Source: Paulownia fortunei
Lineage: Eukaryota > Streptophyta > Magnoliopsida > Lamiales > Paulowniaceae
Direction: 5' to 3'
Assembly (NCBI GenBank): GCA_019321725.1
Contig: CM033109.1
Span: 18,135,993-18,199,992, forward strand
Length of the DNA stretch: 64,000 nt
This document shows, piece by piece, positions 12,147-23,394 of this stretch; within the stretch, counting starts at the first letter, position 1, and the number at the start of each line of letters is the position of its first letter. Position numbers and translations under genes: made by a program. The notes beneath the pieces are model-generated. The model saw nothing but the letters and a program-made list of their open reading frames with translations, made no database searches and was not told where the DNA came from.

Positions 12147-12690
12147 TCCCTAATTAATAATTAATTAGCTAACTAATTAAAATTTATTCATGAATTGAAT
12201 TATATTAATCAATAGAAAAGGTGGAAAAATGATTTATATTATTAAGGAAAAAATGGAATAAAAATGGAGATATTACTTTTAATACTACTTTTATATTTTT
12301 TTGTTATTTCAATTTTACAAATGAAATAAAAATTTCTTAATTAAATATATTATTTAATGAATTAAATTAAGACATAGAAAATATGGTATATATTTATTTT
12401 TAATTTGCACAAACAAATTTTTTTTATAGTAGTACTTCCTAATTGGTAATTAATTAGTTGACTAATTAAAATTTATTTATGAATTGAATTATATTAATTA
12501 ATAAAAAAGATGGAAATTGAGTTATATTAATTAATAAAAAAATAGATATAAACAGAAATATTACTTTTGCAATACTACTTTGATAAAAATTTACAAATGA
12601 AATAAACAATTTCAAGATTGAAACTATTATTTATTGAATTGAATTAAGAATAGAAAATATGGTATAGAGTTATTTTTAATTTGCACAAAT
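12147..12690 (+). repeat. Tandem duplication of about 285 bp
   Basis: A block beginning AGTACTCCCTAATTAAT at 12147 is repeated from 12431 as AGTACTTCCTAATTGGT. Both copies run through AATTGAATTATATTAAT, ATATTACTTTT, ACAAATGAAATAAA and GAAAATATGGTATA to ATTTTTAATTTGCACAAA. The copies differ by many substitutions and small gaps, so the duplication is old. No gene was seen. Confidence 0.75.
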
Positions 12691-12839
12691 GGAGTAAAGT
12701 ATTTTTAATTTACAAAAATGGAGTAATTTTTTTTATAATAAATAATATTAATTATTTAAACAAAGTATAAAGAAGAAGACATTTAGCATTTTTTCCAATT
12801 TGGCATGCTTAAGTGGATTATTTGAGTCCACATTAGGAT

Positions 12840-14259
12840 TTTCTTTCCCTTCATGTGAGTCCACAAGTTCAGTTTGTAACACTATTAGGGAAATGTTTGC
12901 AGTGTGACCATAATTCTTTGCTTCAAAACCCTATTGACCTGAGTCTTGCTCTATTGGAAAGCTAATCAACAGGGATACAACTGTTATCTTAGGCATGAAC
13001 CCCTGTTCAAACAATTTCAATGAGAAAGATTGAGTTGAAGAGTCGACTAATGTAATCAAACTTTAAGTTGTGGTATATCTCGGTATTTTTCACATAACAC
13101 TTTTCAAAAAATTGATATTAAGCTAATAGAAGTGGCTATAAAAATCCAATAAATAGGGATATAGTTCTTATGAAGACACCAAAAACCAATTTATTTGGGA
13201 AAAAGGTAAAAAAAATGATAGTTTGGCATCACAGTGGCGGCAATAGAAATCAACCAGTGTGCTTGTTTTATTTCTTTTTTTAGCACCACGGGACTACCTA
13301 ATATCTTTTGGGAAAAAAAGGGGTTTAAAAATTGAATTTTGGGAAAAAGGTATAAATAGAAGACTTGGGACCCTTTGAAGGGACTTGGCAACTTAAAGAA
13401 CAAGAGAAGAATACTTGAGAGCAAGGAAGAAACTTCAACAAGACAATCAAAGGCATCCATCATATGGAGATAAATAAGAGTTTCCTACCCTTGTCTTTTG
13501 TTTTCTCTCTTTGATTTCTTGATTATTGCTCATGATGTATAGAAACTTCTCTATGAGTTTCTCTACTTTCGCTATGAACTAACTCCTAGTTTCTAAGGAT
13601 GATATAATCGATGTTGAATCCTATGTATTGAATTTCAATTTATGTTATTTCAAGTTTTTAATTTATTTGTGTTAGCTTGATTTAATTGGTTTATTGATTA
13701 ATTGATCATAATATTGAGTGTTTGGTGTATGAAATTTGGTACTTGAGAGAGAAAATTTTAAACATGATAATAGGATAGCACAACCTAGGAATTCATAAAA
13801 TCCAGAGGCTTATGAACCCTTTGAAGTCTTATTGACAAATCCATTAAGCTTTGGTAGAATTTTATATTTTTTTGGATTTTTATAGATTTTAGTACTTGAG
13901 TTAGAATTCATAATCACTCAGCACTTGAAAGAGGGAGTTGATTACTTTATGAATTCTTGACTTATAAATTGTTGGTTTGAAGTTGATAAATTGGATTAGT
14001 GAACATAAGGGAAAACTAGGTGAATCATACTTTTGGAATTAATTGCTTATTAAGTATTTGATAATTTGCCCAAGTGAACTTTTCTAGTATAATTGTTGAA
14101 ATTTTTAGTTTGGTTAATACTTGTTTAGATCATCTTAATAAAGTTAGGATTATTCTAACTACTATACTTAGTATTTATTTGATATCAATTCATGTGGATA
14201 CCTACTACACTAAAACTTAACACCGTACACTTGCAGTTCGGAGTTTTATGAATAAGTTT
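12840..14259 (+). repeat. Probable 5' LTR of gypsy-2
   Basis: The stretch ends just before a strong tRNA-Asp primer-binding site and has a TATAAATAG promoter box about 0.9 kb upstream of it, as expected for a U3-R-U5 layout. The left boundary is approximate. No second copy of this LTR is in the window, since the element is cut by the copia-3 insertion. Confidence 0.45.
13351..13359 (+). promoter_or_regulatory. TATA box of the gypsy-2 LTR promoter
   Basis: TATAAATAG is a perfect plant TATA box. It is followed by a less AT-rich stretch of about 100 bases that could be the start of the LTR transcript, and it points toward gypsy-2 gag. Confidence 0.5.
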
Positions 14260-14277
14260 TGGCGCTATTATCGGGGA
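14260..14277 (+). other. tRNA-Asp primer-binding site of gypsy-2
   Basis: The site matches the tRNA-Asp complement TGGCGCCGTTGCCGGGGA at about 14 of 18 positions (TGGCGCTATTATCGGGGA). It is better kept than the copy at 1942. It marks the start of minus-strand DNA synthesis in the element. Confidence 0.75.
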
Positions 14278-14387
14278 TTGATTTTCTTATTTACATTAAG
14301 ATTGTTACCAAGTAGTCTTAGTTTTAATTCAGATTTAATTTCCTTTTATTTATTTTTCTCATTCTTGTTTGTTTTGAAACTTCTATA

Positions 14388-15530
14388 ATGGCTTTTCAAA
14401 ACAACGAAAATCAGATTCTACCACCATTACAGCCACAACCACCGCTATGACAAGTCACACAAGATTATTTTCATCCTATGGCCAATAAATGATATTCCGG
14501 CATTGCTCGTTAGACCATCAATGCCAACAACTTTGAGTTGAAGCCTGCACTCATCAGCATGGTGCAACAAAATCAATTTCGGGGGACAACCTTAAAAGAT
14601 CTAAATGCTCACTTGGCCATATTTATGGAGATTCACATTACAATCAAAGTGAATGGAGTTTCTAAAATGTTATATGGCTATTTATTTCCATTCTCTCTTA
14701 GAGATAAGGCCTGAATTTGGCTCCAAACTTTGGCACTATGGAGTATCACTAATTAAAATGATTTAACTTAAAAGTTTCTTTTCAAGTTCTTTCCACCTAG
14801 TAAGACTCTTCAATTGAAAATTGAGGTTGCTTAGTTTAGGCAGATGGATTTTGAACCAATGTATGAGGCATGGGAATGATACAATGATCTTTTGAGAAGA
14901 TGCCCGCAACACGATTATGAGGATTAGCAACATGTTAAGTACTTCTACAATGGGCTGAATGGTTAGATGAGGACAATTATTGATGTTGCAACTGCTGGTA
15001 CATTGATGTTTCAAACTGCGAGTGGTGCTCATTTGTTACTTGAGGAGATGACAACTAACATCTACCAATGGCCTCATGAAATATCATCTTTTAAGAATGT
15101 AGCTAGGGTTCTAGAGTTAGATCCACTGACTACTCTTGCTGCATAAGTCTTAGCACTTTCAAATCAGTTTATAGTATGGACTAGTAATAGAGCTCCTCAA
15201 GGAGTGGATTTTACTACACCTTCTAGCATGCTATTCACTGCACCCAAATCTTATGAGCAGGTGGGTTATGTGAAAAATTGAAACATCAACTATGGGGGAA
15301 ACTAGTTGCCAACTCATTATTATCTGGTGCTTCACAACGATAATCTCTTATATGGGAATTTAAAGAATGTGCTTTAACCTCTTCCAAATTGCAACAACCA
15401 TTCTAGCTCTAGAAATTATGGGGGTGATAAAAATATATCATTGAAGGATGTGCTTAGCACTTTCATCAGGGAGATAGAAGCTCGGTTTAACAGAGATAAA
15501 ATTAAGCTTGACAGTATTGAAACATACACT
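14388..15530 (+). pseudogene. Gypsy-2 gag relic
   Basis: The frame starts MAFQNNENQ and, past stops, reads NNFELKPALISMVQQNQF, then LNAHLAIFMEI, KVNGVSK, LFPFSLRDKA and MDFEPMYEAWE, a typical retrotransposon gag order. It continues with RCPQHDYED, YFYNGLNGQMR and DVATAGTLM. A linker with ARFNRDKIKLDSIETY ends at about 15530, where minus-strand copia sequence begins. The frame keeps long readable runs between stops, so this copy is younger or better preserved than gypsy-1. Protease and pol are not present. Confidence 0.8.
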
Positions 15531-16250
15531 AAAGCAAATATTAGGTCTAGAAGCATTAAGATATAAAAGACTTTAATAATGCTTTTGTACAGTGATGTTA
15601 CAACATATGCTCCAACATCATCTTTGGACAATCTGTCATTAGTGCCCATAGGAGTTCTAATGTGTTTGGTGTTCTCTAGTCTAAATTTATTCACTAGGTT
15701 ACATGCATATTTATTTTGAGAAATAAAAATGCCATCATCAAGTTGCTTAATTTGTAAACCTAGAAAGTAATTTAACTCACTTACCATACCCATCTCAAAC
15801 TCATTAGATATTTGTTCAATAAACTCATCAATATTATACTTAAAGGTTGACCCAAAAACTATGTTATTCACATAAATATGTGTTATGATCAAACTGGTGT
15901 TTGAATATTTGATGAACAAGGTTTTATCAGCTCCCCCTCTCTTATAGCCCTTATTGACCAGAAAGTTTGTTAAACATTCATACTAAGCTCTATAAGCTTG
16001 TTTCAATCCATACAATGCCTTTTTTAATTTATAAACATGATTAGGATAATGTGAATCCTCAAAATACTTAGGTTGTTCTACATAGGCCTCTTCATTCAAA
16101 AATCTATTCATAAAGATGCTTTTGACATCGATTTGATATAATTTGATATTCATTAAGCAAGTAATGGCCAAAAGTAATATAATATTGACCAAAAAATTAT
16201 CTTTCAAAGCTTCATTGACATTTTTTGGTTCAATAGAGGAAGTGTAGCAA
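15530..16250 (-). pseudogene. Copia-3 reverse transcriptase relic
   Basis: Minus-strand pieces read LYQIDVKSIFMNRFLNEEAY, YVEQPKYFEDSHYPNHVYKL and KALYGLKQA (15983-16207). Then come IYVNNIVFGST, FEMGMVSELNYFLGLQIK and RTPMGT (15600-15919), and a frameshifted LLYLNASRPNICFSVC at the very end. The catalytic Y-V-D-D box is changed to Y-V-N-N, which would abolish activity. Text between the linker (EPKN-like) and LLLAITCLMN is missing, so about 80 residues including the first catalytic region are deleted near 16180. The 3' part of pol is lost at the junction with gypsy-2. Confidence 0.85.
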
Positions 16251-17260
16251 ACCTCACCATGTCTCTATACTTGAGCTTAGACTTTTGCCTTGATCTCATC
16301 CAATCAGTAAAGGTCCCAATCATTTGATCTAAAGGATTATCCTTTTGAATTCTGGCAGGTGGATTCCTTCTGGGTGAATCTGTCTCATCAGAACTATTTA
16401 TTCCATCCGATGCTATAACATGATCTGGAATAATGGGTGGAACATAAAAGTGAACCATCTATTCCTTTGTCTTTGCAGAGTCCAATAACTTATCTACTCT
16501 CTTATCACTCTTAGCATTAAATTTTTCCAAATGTTCATGGTTATTAAGTATAAAACACTTAGAACCAAACGCATGAAAATATTTGAGATTTGGTTTCTTA
16601 CCTTTTCAAAGTTCATACGGAGTCCTTCTTGTACCATGTCTCAAATGAAATCTATTAGATATGTAACAAGTAGTGCTAATGGCTTCAACCCACAACTTTT
16701 GAGTCAACTTCTTGGAGTTAAGCATAACTCGAGCCATTTATTACAAAGTTCTATTCTTCCTCTCAACCACACTATTTTGTTGAGGAGTCTTGAGGGCTGA
16801 AAACTCATTAATAATTTCATACTTATCACACAAATTAATAAAAATAGTGTTTTTAAATTCCTTTCCATGGTCACTTCTAATCCTAACAATTTGACCAAAT
16901 CTCAAAAAGTCAACCTAAGTATACCTAGAGAAACAAACACGTATTTCTTACCACTAAGGCTTTTAACTTGCATAGGACCTTTCAAATCTATATGTAGTAG
17001 CCTTAGATTTCATGTTGTACCTACATGTTGGAATATATGATGAGACTCATGTTTCTATTTACCCAATTAACACGGACCACATATAACATCCTTTTTCTTA
17101 CTCAGTTGTGGCACTCCCAGAACTACACTTGCATTCACAAGTTTAGTCAACCTCTTAAAATTTAAGTACCTAGTGCCAAATCTCAGTCTCGTCTTGTGTA
17201 ATGTTCAAACAAGACATCTGATGTTCTAATGTGTAGCAATTATCAGATGACCTCTTACCT
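16251..17260 (-). pseudogene. Copia-3 integrase and linker relic
   Basis: The integrase core reads on the minus strand as VRIRSDHGKEFKNTIF, then EFSALKTPQQNSVVERKNRT (about 16730-16890). The D and the E of the D-D-35-E triad fall in SDHGKEF and VVERKN. Upstream, CGPC and the HIDLKGPMQV segment (about 17000-17100) belong to the N-terminal zinc domain and core start. A gap between a FLRFGQ-like text and the core shows a small internal deletion. Downstream, 16204-16458 carries the acidic linker (SDETDSPRR) and RIQKDNPLDQMIG, the usual lead-in to reverse transcriptase. Confidence 0.8.
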
Positions 17261-17261
17261 G

Positions 17262-17618
17262 TCAAAACACAATTATTAGTATAATAAAAAACTTGACACA
17301 AATCTTTTGTAAAATGAACAATAGATTTTGGTCACATAATTGACTTATACTAATCAAGTTGGCCTTAAGTCCTTCAATTAACAACATATTCTTTAGCCTA
17401 GATAAGCCTTTAACATCTAAAGTCCTTTTACCAAGAATCCGTCCATGCACACCATTACCAAATATTACATAGCCTTCCTCAATATTTTGAAAGTTTGAAT
17501 GATTATGTTTATTCCTAGTTATGTGCCTAGAACAACCGCTGTGAAAGTACCAAGAATCACAAGTTGAACCTTTCAAGGATGTGTTAGCAACATTATACCT
17601 AAGACTAGATTTTCTCAC
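17262..17618 (-). pseudogene. Copia-3 protease and pre-integrase relic
   Basis: This 118-residue minus-strand frame contains WYFHSGCSRHIT. In copia proteases the motif is W-x-x-D-S-G-C-S-x-H, so the catalytic D is changed to H and the enzyme would be dead. It is followed by the flap-type FGNG, LDVKGLSRLKN and LKANLISISQLCDQ, the standard lead into the GAG-pre-integrase domain. The frame ends where the next segment shifts. Confidence 0.85.
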
Positions 17619-17774
17619 CCAAATTCTTCATGGAAAATTATCTTTTAGATCAATCTTGTACTTTGGTGTATGTTTAGAAATAAGTTTTGGCCCATGTTCA
17701 AACTTTCCAGAGCATGATGTTCTAACATGCTTTCCATTCTATAAGTCCTTTTTCAATTTGAAACACCTAGGACA

Positions 17775-18721
17775 TATATGACCAGGAATGTGACAGTAAT
17801 GATAGATTGGTACAAACCTTTTAGGCTGAGGCTTTTGGAATCAAAGATGGAGGGTTTTGATTCAGTTCATTTCACAAATACAATCTTTAATTTAGCATCT
17901 TTCTTTACTTTCGAACACTCACTAATATAACCAATACCTTGACGATTTTCTCCAACTTGTCCAGTAGAGAGAATCTCATCAAGTTTGGCTTTATCAGTGT
18001 TCATTCTAGATAAATAGGCATTGGTTCTTTCCAGCTCAGCAAGAGTGTTATTGAGCAACTTATCCCTTTCAACAATCTGAGGTTTGAGTTGGTAAAACTC
18101 ATGTTGTAACTCAATTTTCTGACATGTGATCTTAATAAGTTGTCTATCTAATGACTTGTTTGTCTTACAGACTTCAAGCCATTTTTGGTACATCAGTTCG
18201 TACATTGCTTGAATGTCTCCATCACTTGGCTCATCTTCGTCACTATTGTAGTAAAAAACATAACTAGTAGAAAAACTTTGAATAACTTTTTTCTCTACTT
18301 TTTGATGCAGTGTCTGTACTGGCATCAGAAATATGTGTTGTTCCAACTTGTGTTTAGCATAACATTTTCTAGATGGAATAATGTTGTCCTGCTTTGTGGT
18401 AGAACTTAGAGCCACATGATTGCTTACAACATCATTATCATCTTCTTGGTTGTCATCTGATTCAGCATCACTCCATATTATGTTTAGTGATCTTCATTTC
18501 TTTTTAAAAGTGTTTGCATATTTTGATTAGATATATCCATAGCCTTTACACTCTTTGCATTGGATCCGTTTGTCTTTCCTGTCATTAGAAAAGAAAGAAG
18601 GATTAGAGGCACTTTTATTTTTATGAACATCAGAACTCTTACCTGCTTTAGATTTTTTATTTTTCATCTTTTTCAAGAACTTTCCAAAGTTTTTGGTAAG
18701 GAGAACCAGTGGATCAATCAT
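17775..18721 (-). pseudogene. Copia-3 gag C-terminal half (zinc knuckles, coiled coil)
   Basis: On the minus strand, 18527-18721 ends with QCKECKGYGYI, the first half of a C-C-H-C zinc knuckle. The frame 17867-18415 holds a long heptad-like region rich in L, K, E and Q (about residues 75-150), closed by STGQVGENRQGIGY, a phrase familiar from SIRE-type gag. A second knuckle at about 17775-17815 reads HYCHIPGHICPRC with its first cysteine changed to tyrosine. In an intact element this part binds RNA and packs it into particles. Confidence 0.75.
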
Positions 18722-18799
18722 GTCATGAACATTAAGTTGAACATCATCTTCAGTTTCCTGAACTTTAGCTTGCGGTGCAATTCCTTTATCTTTCTACCT

Positions 18800-19440
18800 C
18801 TTATTTTGTTTCAAATTCATCTTGAAAGTCTATAGTGAGGCCATCAGTTTATCAAGATGTATTTTAGTAATGTCCTTGGCCTCCTCAATGGCGGTCAGGT
18901 AGGGCTCTCAACGTCTTCCTCACCAGCTTTGTGTCCACATACTTTTCACTTAGGGCGGGGGCTTCATTCATAATGTCACAAAGCTTGGCGTTAAAGTCAG
19001 CAATAGTCTCGTTCTCTTCTATTTTAAGATCTAACATATGTAGCTTTGAAAGTCTAACAGATGCAGTTCCTTCATATGCTACTTGAAGTATGTCCCATGC
19101 TTTCTTGGCGGTCTCACACATTGCAATCAGCCTGAATTGGTTTGAATCAACGAGAGTAAAGTAGGCATTCAAGGCTTTGGAGTTACTTTTTGCAAGTTCA
19201 TTTTCAGCAATTGTCCACAAGGATTTTGGTTTGGAAACTACTTTTTTTTTTTTATTCTTTATGACAAAGTGTGTCCATCTATTAACAACTGATCGCTATG
19301 CTTTCTCATTAATAGAATTGATAAAAGCTCTCATCCTGATCTTTTAGTATGAGTAATTGGACCCATCCAACAACAGTGGACTTGTAATCGAGCCTTCTTC
19401 ACATAGGATATTCATATTCTGCACTTGAAGCGATAATAAA
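18800..19440 (-). pseudogene. Copia-3 gag N-terminal half (UBN2 domain)
   Basis: The 111-residue minus-strand frame at 18885-19220 reads WTIAENELAKSNSKALNAYF, ETAKKAWDILQVAYEGT and LKIEENETIADFNAKL, then LVRKTLRALPDR. This is the gag-polypeptide (UBN2) pattern of Ty1/copia elements. The text before it, near 19230-19420, continues as a frame-shifted start with a poly(T/A) slip at about 19240. It is capsid-forming in intact elements and broken here. Confidence 0.85.
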
Positions 19441-19478
19441 TTAGACCAAGATCTCACTAAGTATGTCCAATGCATATT

Positions 19479-19488
19479 CTTGATACCA
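19479..19488 (-). other. tRNA-Met primer-binding site of copia-3
   Basis: On the minus strand the site reads TGGTATCAAG, two bases after the LTR end (AATTCTAACA). TGGTATCAGAGC is the usual start of the initiator-tRNA-Met complement in plant copia elements. Its place between LTR and gag fits. Confidence 0.75.
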
Positions 19489-19490
19489 CT

Positions 19491-21262
19491 TGTTAGAATT
19501 TGTTGTCGGTTTACTTAGTTCAAGATAATCAATTTACCATATTTGTTATGTTCCAAGTAATGTTTGAACAAAGATTAAAACATAAAACAAAATTCACAAC
19601 AAATATTAAAATTGGCACCAATAATTTTAACAAGATTCAGATATCAAATATTCTATTCCTCGAGGCCACACCCAGAGAAAAAGCAATCCACTATCAGTAA
19701 AGGAATTATACAATACAATAACTGGACTAATAAATCTAAATCAAAGATTCTCTCTTTGTTTTGATATCATCCTTGTATTGCTCTAGTAGTGAACTTATTT
19801 ACGAGATCTCCTCGACTTGAATCTGCCTCGTTTAATTCCATTCAATGTTGATAATTGTTAAACAAAAGAGCATTTTCTCCGAGGACTCACCTCTTTCTCC
19901 TAAAGGATGTTCAATACGACTTTCCACTATAGTCTAGAATAGACTTGAACCTTCAGTGCTGACTTGAAGCTCAAAATTTGATCACAAATCTGATGAACAC
20001 TAGAGTTGGAATCGACTGCCTTTAATCTATGGATTTATTCATGAAACCTAGCAGCTTAAACCAACGTGAGTTTGTGTTTAAATACACAAACTACTTTAGT
20101 TGAGTCCTAATCTATTACATAGAAAGATTACTAGTCTATTACAAAAACTTTCATTTCAAAACTCTTCTATGTAAATGCATGAATTGCCTTGAATCTTAGA
20201 ATCTAAGATCACACCAAAACTCTTTTATGGGACAAGAAAACTCAAGACAAGATGAAAGGGGGCAGTTTTAAATTTGCTTCAAAAAGCATGAAAAATTCGA
20301 CCCCTATAGGTGTGTATTTATACACACATTTCCTTTCCCTAATCTAATTGGGAATGTGTGTTTTTTTCCACCCAAGACTAAAAGTCTTTGACTTGCTCAC
20401 CATGACTCATGGTGAGCCTCTCTTATAGGCCCATTAACTTGGGCTTGGGCTTTAATTAATTTAATCATGTCCATTTAATTGATCTCTATTAATTAAATAA
20501 GTTCAACTTAATTAATTGATCCAATAAATCAATTATTTAATTCCACCTAGACTACTTAATTAAGTTAGATACAATTATATAATCATACTATTTAATTGAA
20601 TAAATTAATTTAATCCCTTAAATTAATTTATGCCTATCTTAATTAATTAATTCAAAAAATTATTTAATTCATTCCATATGAGCCCATAATCTTATTAGGT
20701 TCAATTAAATGATTTTACTATTTAATTGATAAATTAATTGAACTCTTTAAATTTAATTTTAGTCCCAATTAATTAATCTATATTAATTAATTTAATCCAA
20801 CTCCTTGGATTACCTTCTAGATTAAAAGTAAAATTTTTCGATTTGTGTGTGATCGTTAGTTCACAGCAAAAGTAGCAATGGACTTGTAACTTTTACAACT
20901 TAGGTAAATAAATAATTTATTCTGATTAATTAATTATCTTGGAATTAACTTCTTAATTTCGAGAACATTACAAGTCATGGGAGACACCTAGCTTAGTCTT
21001 ATGTGAAATAGAAACAAACTTATTTTGATTATGAGTAACATGCAAGTATGATCCTTCCGTCTCCTAATCTCCCTAAAGCATGGATAATTAGTCGAAACCC
21101 TTTATTTAATTTAATAACTATGATTCAATTTCAAGTCTCATTGACTCTTTGATAAATCATTTAAAAACCCTCATCTAATATTCATCCTGCATTAGCCAAG
21201 CTCTTCGTAGTCACAATGAAAGTATAAAAGATTTACCTATTCTTCCAAATAGGTAACGAATC
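19491..21262 (-). repeat. Copia-3 5' LTR, cut by the scaffold gap
   Basis: The LTR ends (minus strand) with AATTCTAACA at 19491 and continues to the edge of the N run, at least 1.77 kb. From about 20440 it is rich in TTAATTAATT words. From about 20820 to 21262 it aligns in order with the minus-strand LTR at 44100-44530 (shared ATTCATCCTGCATT, GGAATTAACT and CTAATCTC), so the two LTRs are related families. The outer end (TGTTAGA) is missing, presumably in or beyond the gap. Confidence 0.7.
20315..20322 (-). promoter_or_regulatory. TATA box in the copia-3 LTR
   Basis: The minus strand reads TGTGTATAAATACACACC, a TATAAATA box set in a near-palindrome. It lies about 0.8 kb before the LTR end and points toward gag, as expected for the element promoter. 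Confidence 0.4.
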
Positions 21263-21362
21263 NNNNNNNNNNNNNNNNNNNNNNNNNNNNNNNNNNNNNN
21301 NNNNNNNNNNNNNNNNNNNNNNNNNNNNNNNNNNNNNNNNNNNNNNNNNNNNNNNNNNNNNN
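21263..21362. other. Scaffold gap, 100 N
   Basis: Exactly 100 unknown bases, the usual placeholder for a gap of unknown size. Left of it is a copia LTR; right of it the sequence is not LTR-like. The order and distance of the two sides should be treated as uncertain. Confidence 0.98.
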
Positions 21363-21601
21363 ACAACTATTGAAAATCCAACCATTAGGCTAAAAGAGTT
21401 AGGGGCAAGCTGGTTATTAAATTCTAAACAAAATTATATTGAAAAGTACTGGAGATATGTATCACAATTTTAATGTTAAGAAGTTATATTAACTAGCTGA
21501 TTTATAATTTGAAATTTATTGAAGATGGAACATTTCTTATCATGAGAAATGTTAAGTAGTCTGATGACCTACGAAGGAATGTAATTCTATTGTGATCTTT
21601 A
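21363..21601. other. Unassigned sequence after the gap
   Basis: No coding frame, repeat or terminal motif was recognised between the gap and the MITE. Confidence 0.4.
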
Positions 21602-21609
21602 GTGATATT

Positions 21610-21814
21610 CAGGGACGAAGATATAGGGCTGGTGGCAACGACTGTCCCCTCAATTTTTATAAAAAATTTAAATTAATACAAATTTTATTTATAAAATTAT
21701 TAAATTTTAAAATTTTGCCCCCTTAAAAAATTAAAAATACATCTTTTATCTAATATTTTTTTATAAAAAAAAAGGATAAATTCCCTTATTTTTTTATTTT
21801 CTGGCTTTGTCCTG
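21610..21814. mobile_element. hAT-type MITE, 205 bp, with 8-bp target duplication
   Basis: The element begins CAGGGACGAAG and ends CTTTGTCCTG, an imperfect terminal inverted repeat of the CAGGG type used by hAT transposons. It is flanked by a perfect 8-bp direct repeat GTGATATT at 21602-21609 and 21815-21822, the duplication length of hAT transposase. The inside is AT-rich and has no coding frame, so it would depend on a transposase made elsewhere. Confidence 0.85.
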
Positions 21815-21822
21815 GTGATATT

Positions 21823-22928
21823 TTTATAAGTTGCTTCTTTTATTGGGGGGCTTTTCTCTTGGCCACTACTGCTGAGTTTTTATGATCTTGAATCTCGACG
21901 TTAATGAGCCAACTTAAGGTGCTGGACAATGAGAAAAGAAGTATAGTGAGCAAATGCTGACCACTAGAGGTCAGGTCGTTGAAGCCTGAGTTGAGGATAA
22001 TAATGAAGGGTAGAATAAAGGCAACGACAAGTTATGACCACTATAGAGGGGCAGGCCTACCTCAATCCATACTAGGAGAGTCAAAAGGAGAACTAGTTGA
22101 AGACTGAAGACTTCCTCAACCATATAACTTAGAGGGCTACAATACCTCTATATGGCTTTGACAGTTGCGTAAAGCAAGCTTGGGAATAAGGTTTCACTAG
22201 GGTACTAAACTAGAAGAAGAATGTTCTCGAGTTGGAAGGATGGGAACAACCTTATTCTGAGAAAACTACTGAGCCTACCTCTTCCAACGCTCCTTCTGAA
22301 GCTCTTCCTGAAGCCCTAACTAACCTGCTCGAAGTCCTTGTAGTTCTGCCTCCTCCTGAAGAGGCTATATATGATATGGTAATCATAGATGTAGTCTATG
22401 ACTTAGATAATGATGTTAATATAAATGGCACAAATGTTGATGCCACTATTGAGGAGCTCATCATGGTTTTGGACTGTAACATCAAATAACATATTGTTTT
22501 TGATAAGTTAAGGAACTTATTTTCTCCAATATTGTTGTTTTTTATTGCTTTCTGATACCCCAGCTGTATAACGATCTTCGAGTTAAATTGTCTTGTACAA
22601 CAAACTGACAAAACAATGATTATTTCAATAAACTTGAACTGAAATAAATTCCAAATTCGTAGTGTAAAAAATATTTAACCTCGGTTACTCAAATTAGTCT
22701 AAACTAAGATGAGTTACCAAAATTTCTAGCAATTATTTTTTTAATAATCATGATTTTTGGACAGGCATACTACCCCCCTCCCCCAAGATCTTGGACTTGA
22801 GTTTGACTGGTTCAAGTTCTAGATCTTATGTATATATGATCATGTTTGATTCATTTTTGTTTTTATTATCTCGAGCTTCACTTTATAGCTTTTGATGACC
22901 AAAAATATGTTAAGGCATTTGTCTTTTT
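21823..22928 (+). pseudogene. Unrecognised proline/acid-rich reading frame, probably element ORF1 tail
   Basis: The only notable frame is 22232-22489 (85 residues): proline, glutamate and alanine rich, with SEALPEALTNLLEVL and a LPPPEE patch, then a D/N-rich end. I do not recognise a domain. The text before it (21900-22230) reads as broken plus-strand frames. It lies in front of a minisatellite of the kind found in long gypsy elements, so it could be the tail of an ORF1-type protein. This is a guess from context. Confidence 0.3.
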
Positions 22929-23386
22929 GAGTTAAGGAAATCCTTTTCCCGAGCTCTCCTTAAGGCAGATCTGTGCCTGCAAAAGTGGTTGTAATGTCTT
23001 TCTTGGACCGAGGAGATTGATCTTCGCAAACTCTCCTCTACAATAGAAACTTTCTCTGCAAGAGATGTTTTATTGTCTTTTTATCCTGAGGAGATCAATC
23101 TTCGTGGACACTCATCGGGAGCAAAAACATCATCTGCAAGAAGCTTTAGTGCCTTTTTTAGCTCAAGGAGATCGAACTTCATGAACTCTCCTTAGGAGCA
23201 AAAACTTAACTGCAAGATAGGCTTTATTTTCTTTTATTGATCTTCAAAAACTCTCTTCGGGGTTAGAAACTTTATCTGCAAGAGAGGCTTTATTGCCTTT
23301 TTTTGCTCGAGGAGATCGGTCTTCGTGAACTCTTCTTGGGGGTAGAAACTTTATCTGCAAAAGAGGCTTTATTGCCCATTTTTGGA
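22929..23386 (+). repeat. Minisatellite, about six units of about 77 bp
   Basis: Successive units start near 22929, 23011, 23089, 23166, 23229 and 23310. A unit reads roughly AGGAGATCGATCTTCGTGAA, then CTCTCC, then AGAAACTTTATCTGCAAGAG, then GCTTTATTGCCTTTTTT. Units differ from each other, and the last two are the most alike. Such arrays are common inside non-coding parts of large plant gypsy elements. Confidence 0.85.
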
Positions 23387-23394
23387 TAGAGCTT

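Larger units (their letters stand above)
15530..21262 (-). mobile_element. Copia-3: minus-strand Ty1/copia element, truncated
   Basis: Read on the minus strand from the right: LTR (19491 to the gap), tRNA-Met primer site, gag with UBN2 domain, two zinc knuckles, coiled coil, protease, integrase, reverse transcriptase. It breaks off inside reverse transcriptase at about 15530, next to gypsy-2 gag. RNase H and the 3' LTR are missing. The domain order (protease and integrase before reverse transcriptase) is diagnostic of Ty1/copia. The long coiled-coil gag suggests the SIRE/Maximus side of the superfamily. Because one end is gone, no target duplication can be shown. Confidence 0.85.

Noticed and set aside
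16704..16898. 64-residue minus-strand frame
   Set aside because: It is a shadow of the copia integrase, which is readable in a neighbouring frame.
22929..23386. CRISPR-like array
   Set aside because: Units are contiguous without unique spacers, diverged, and in plant DNA; it is a minisatellite.
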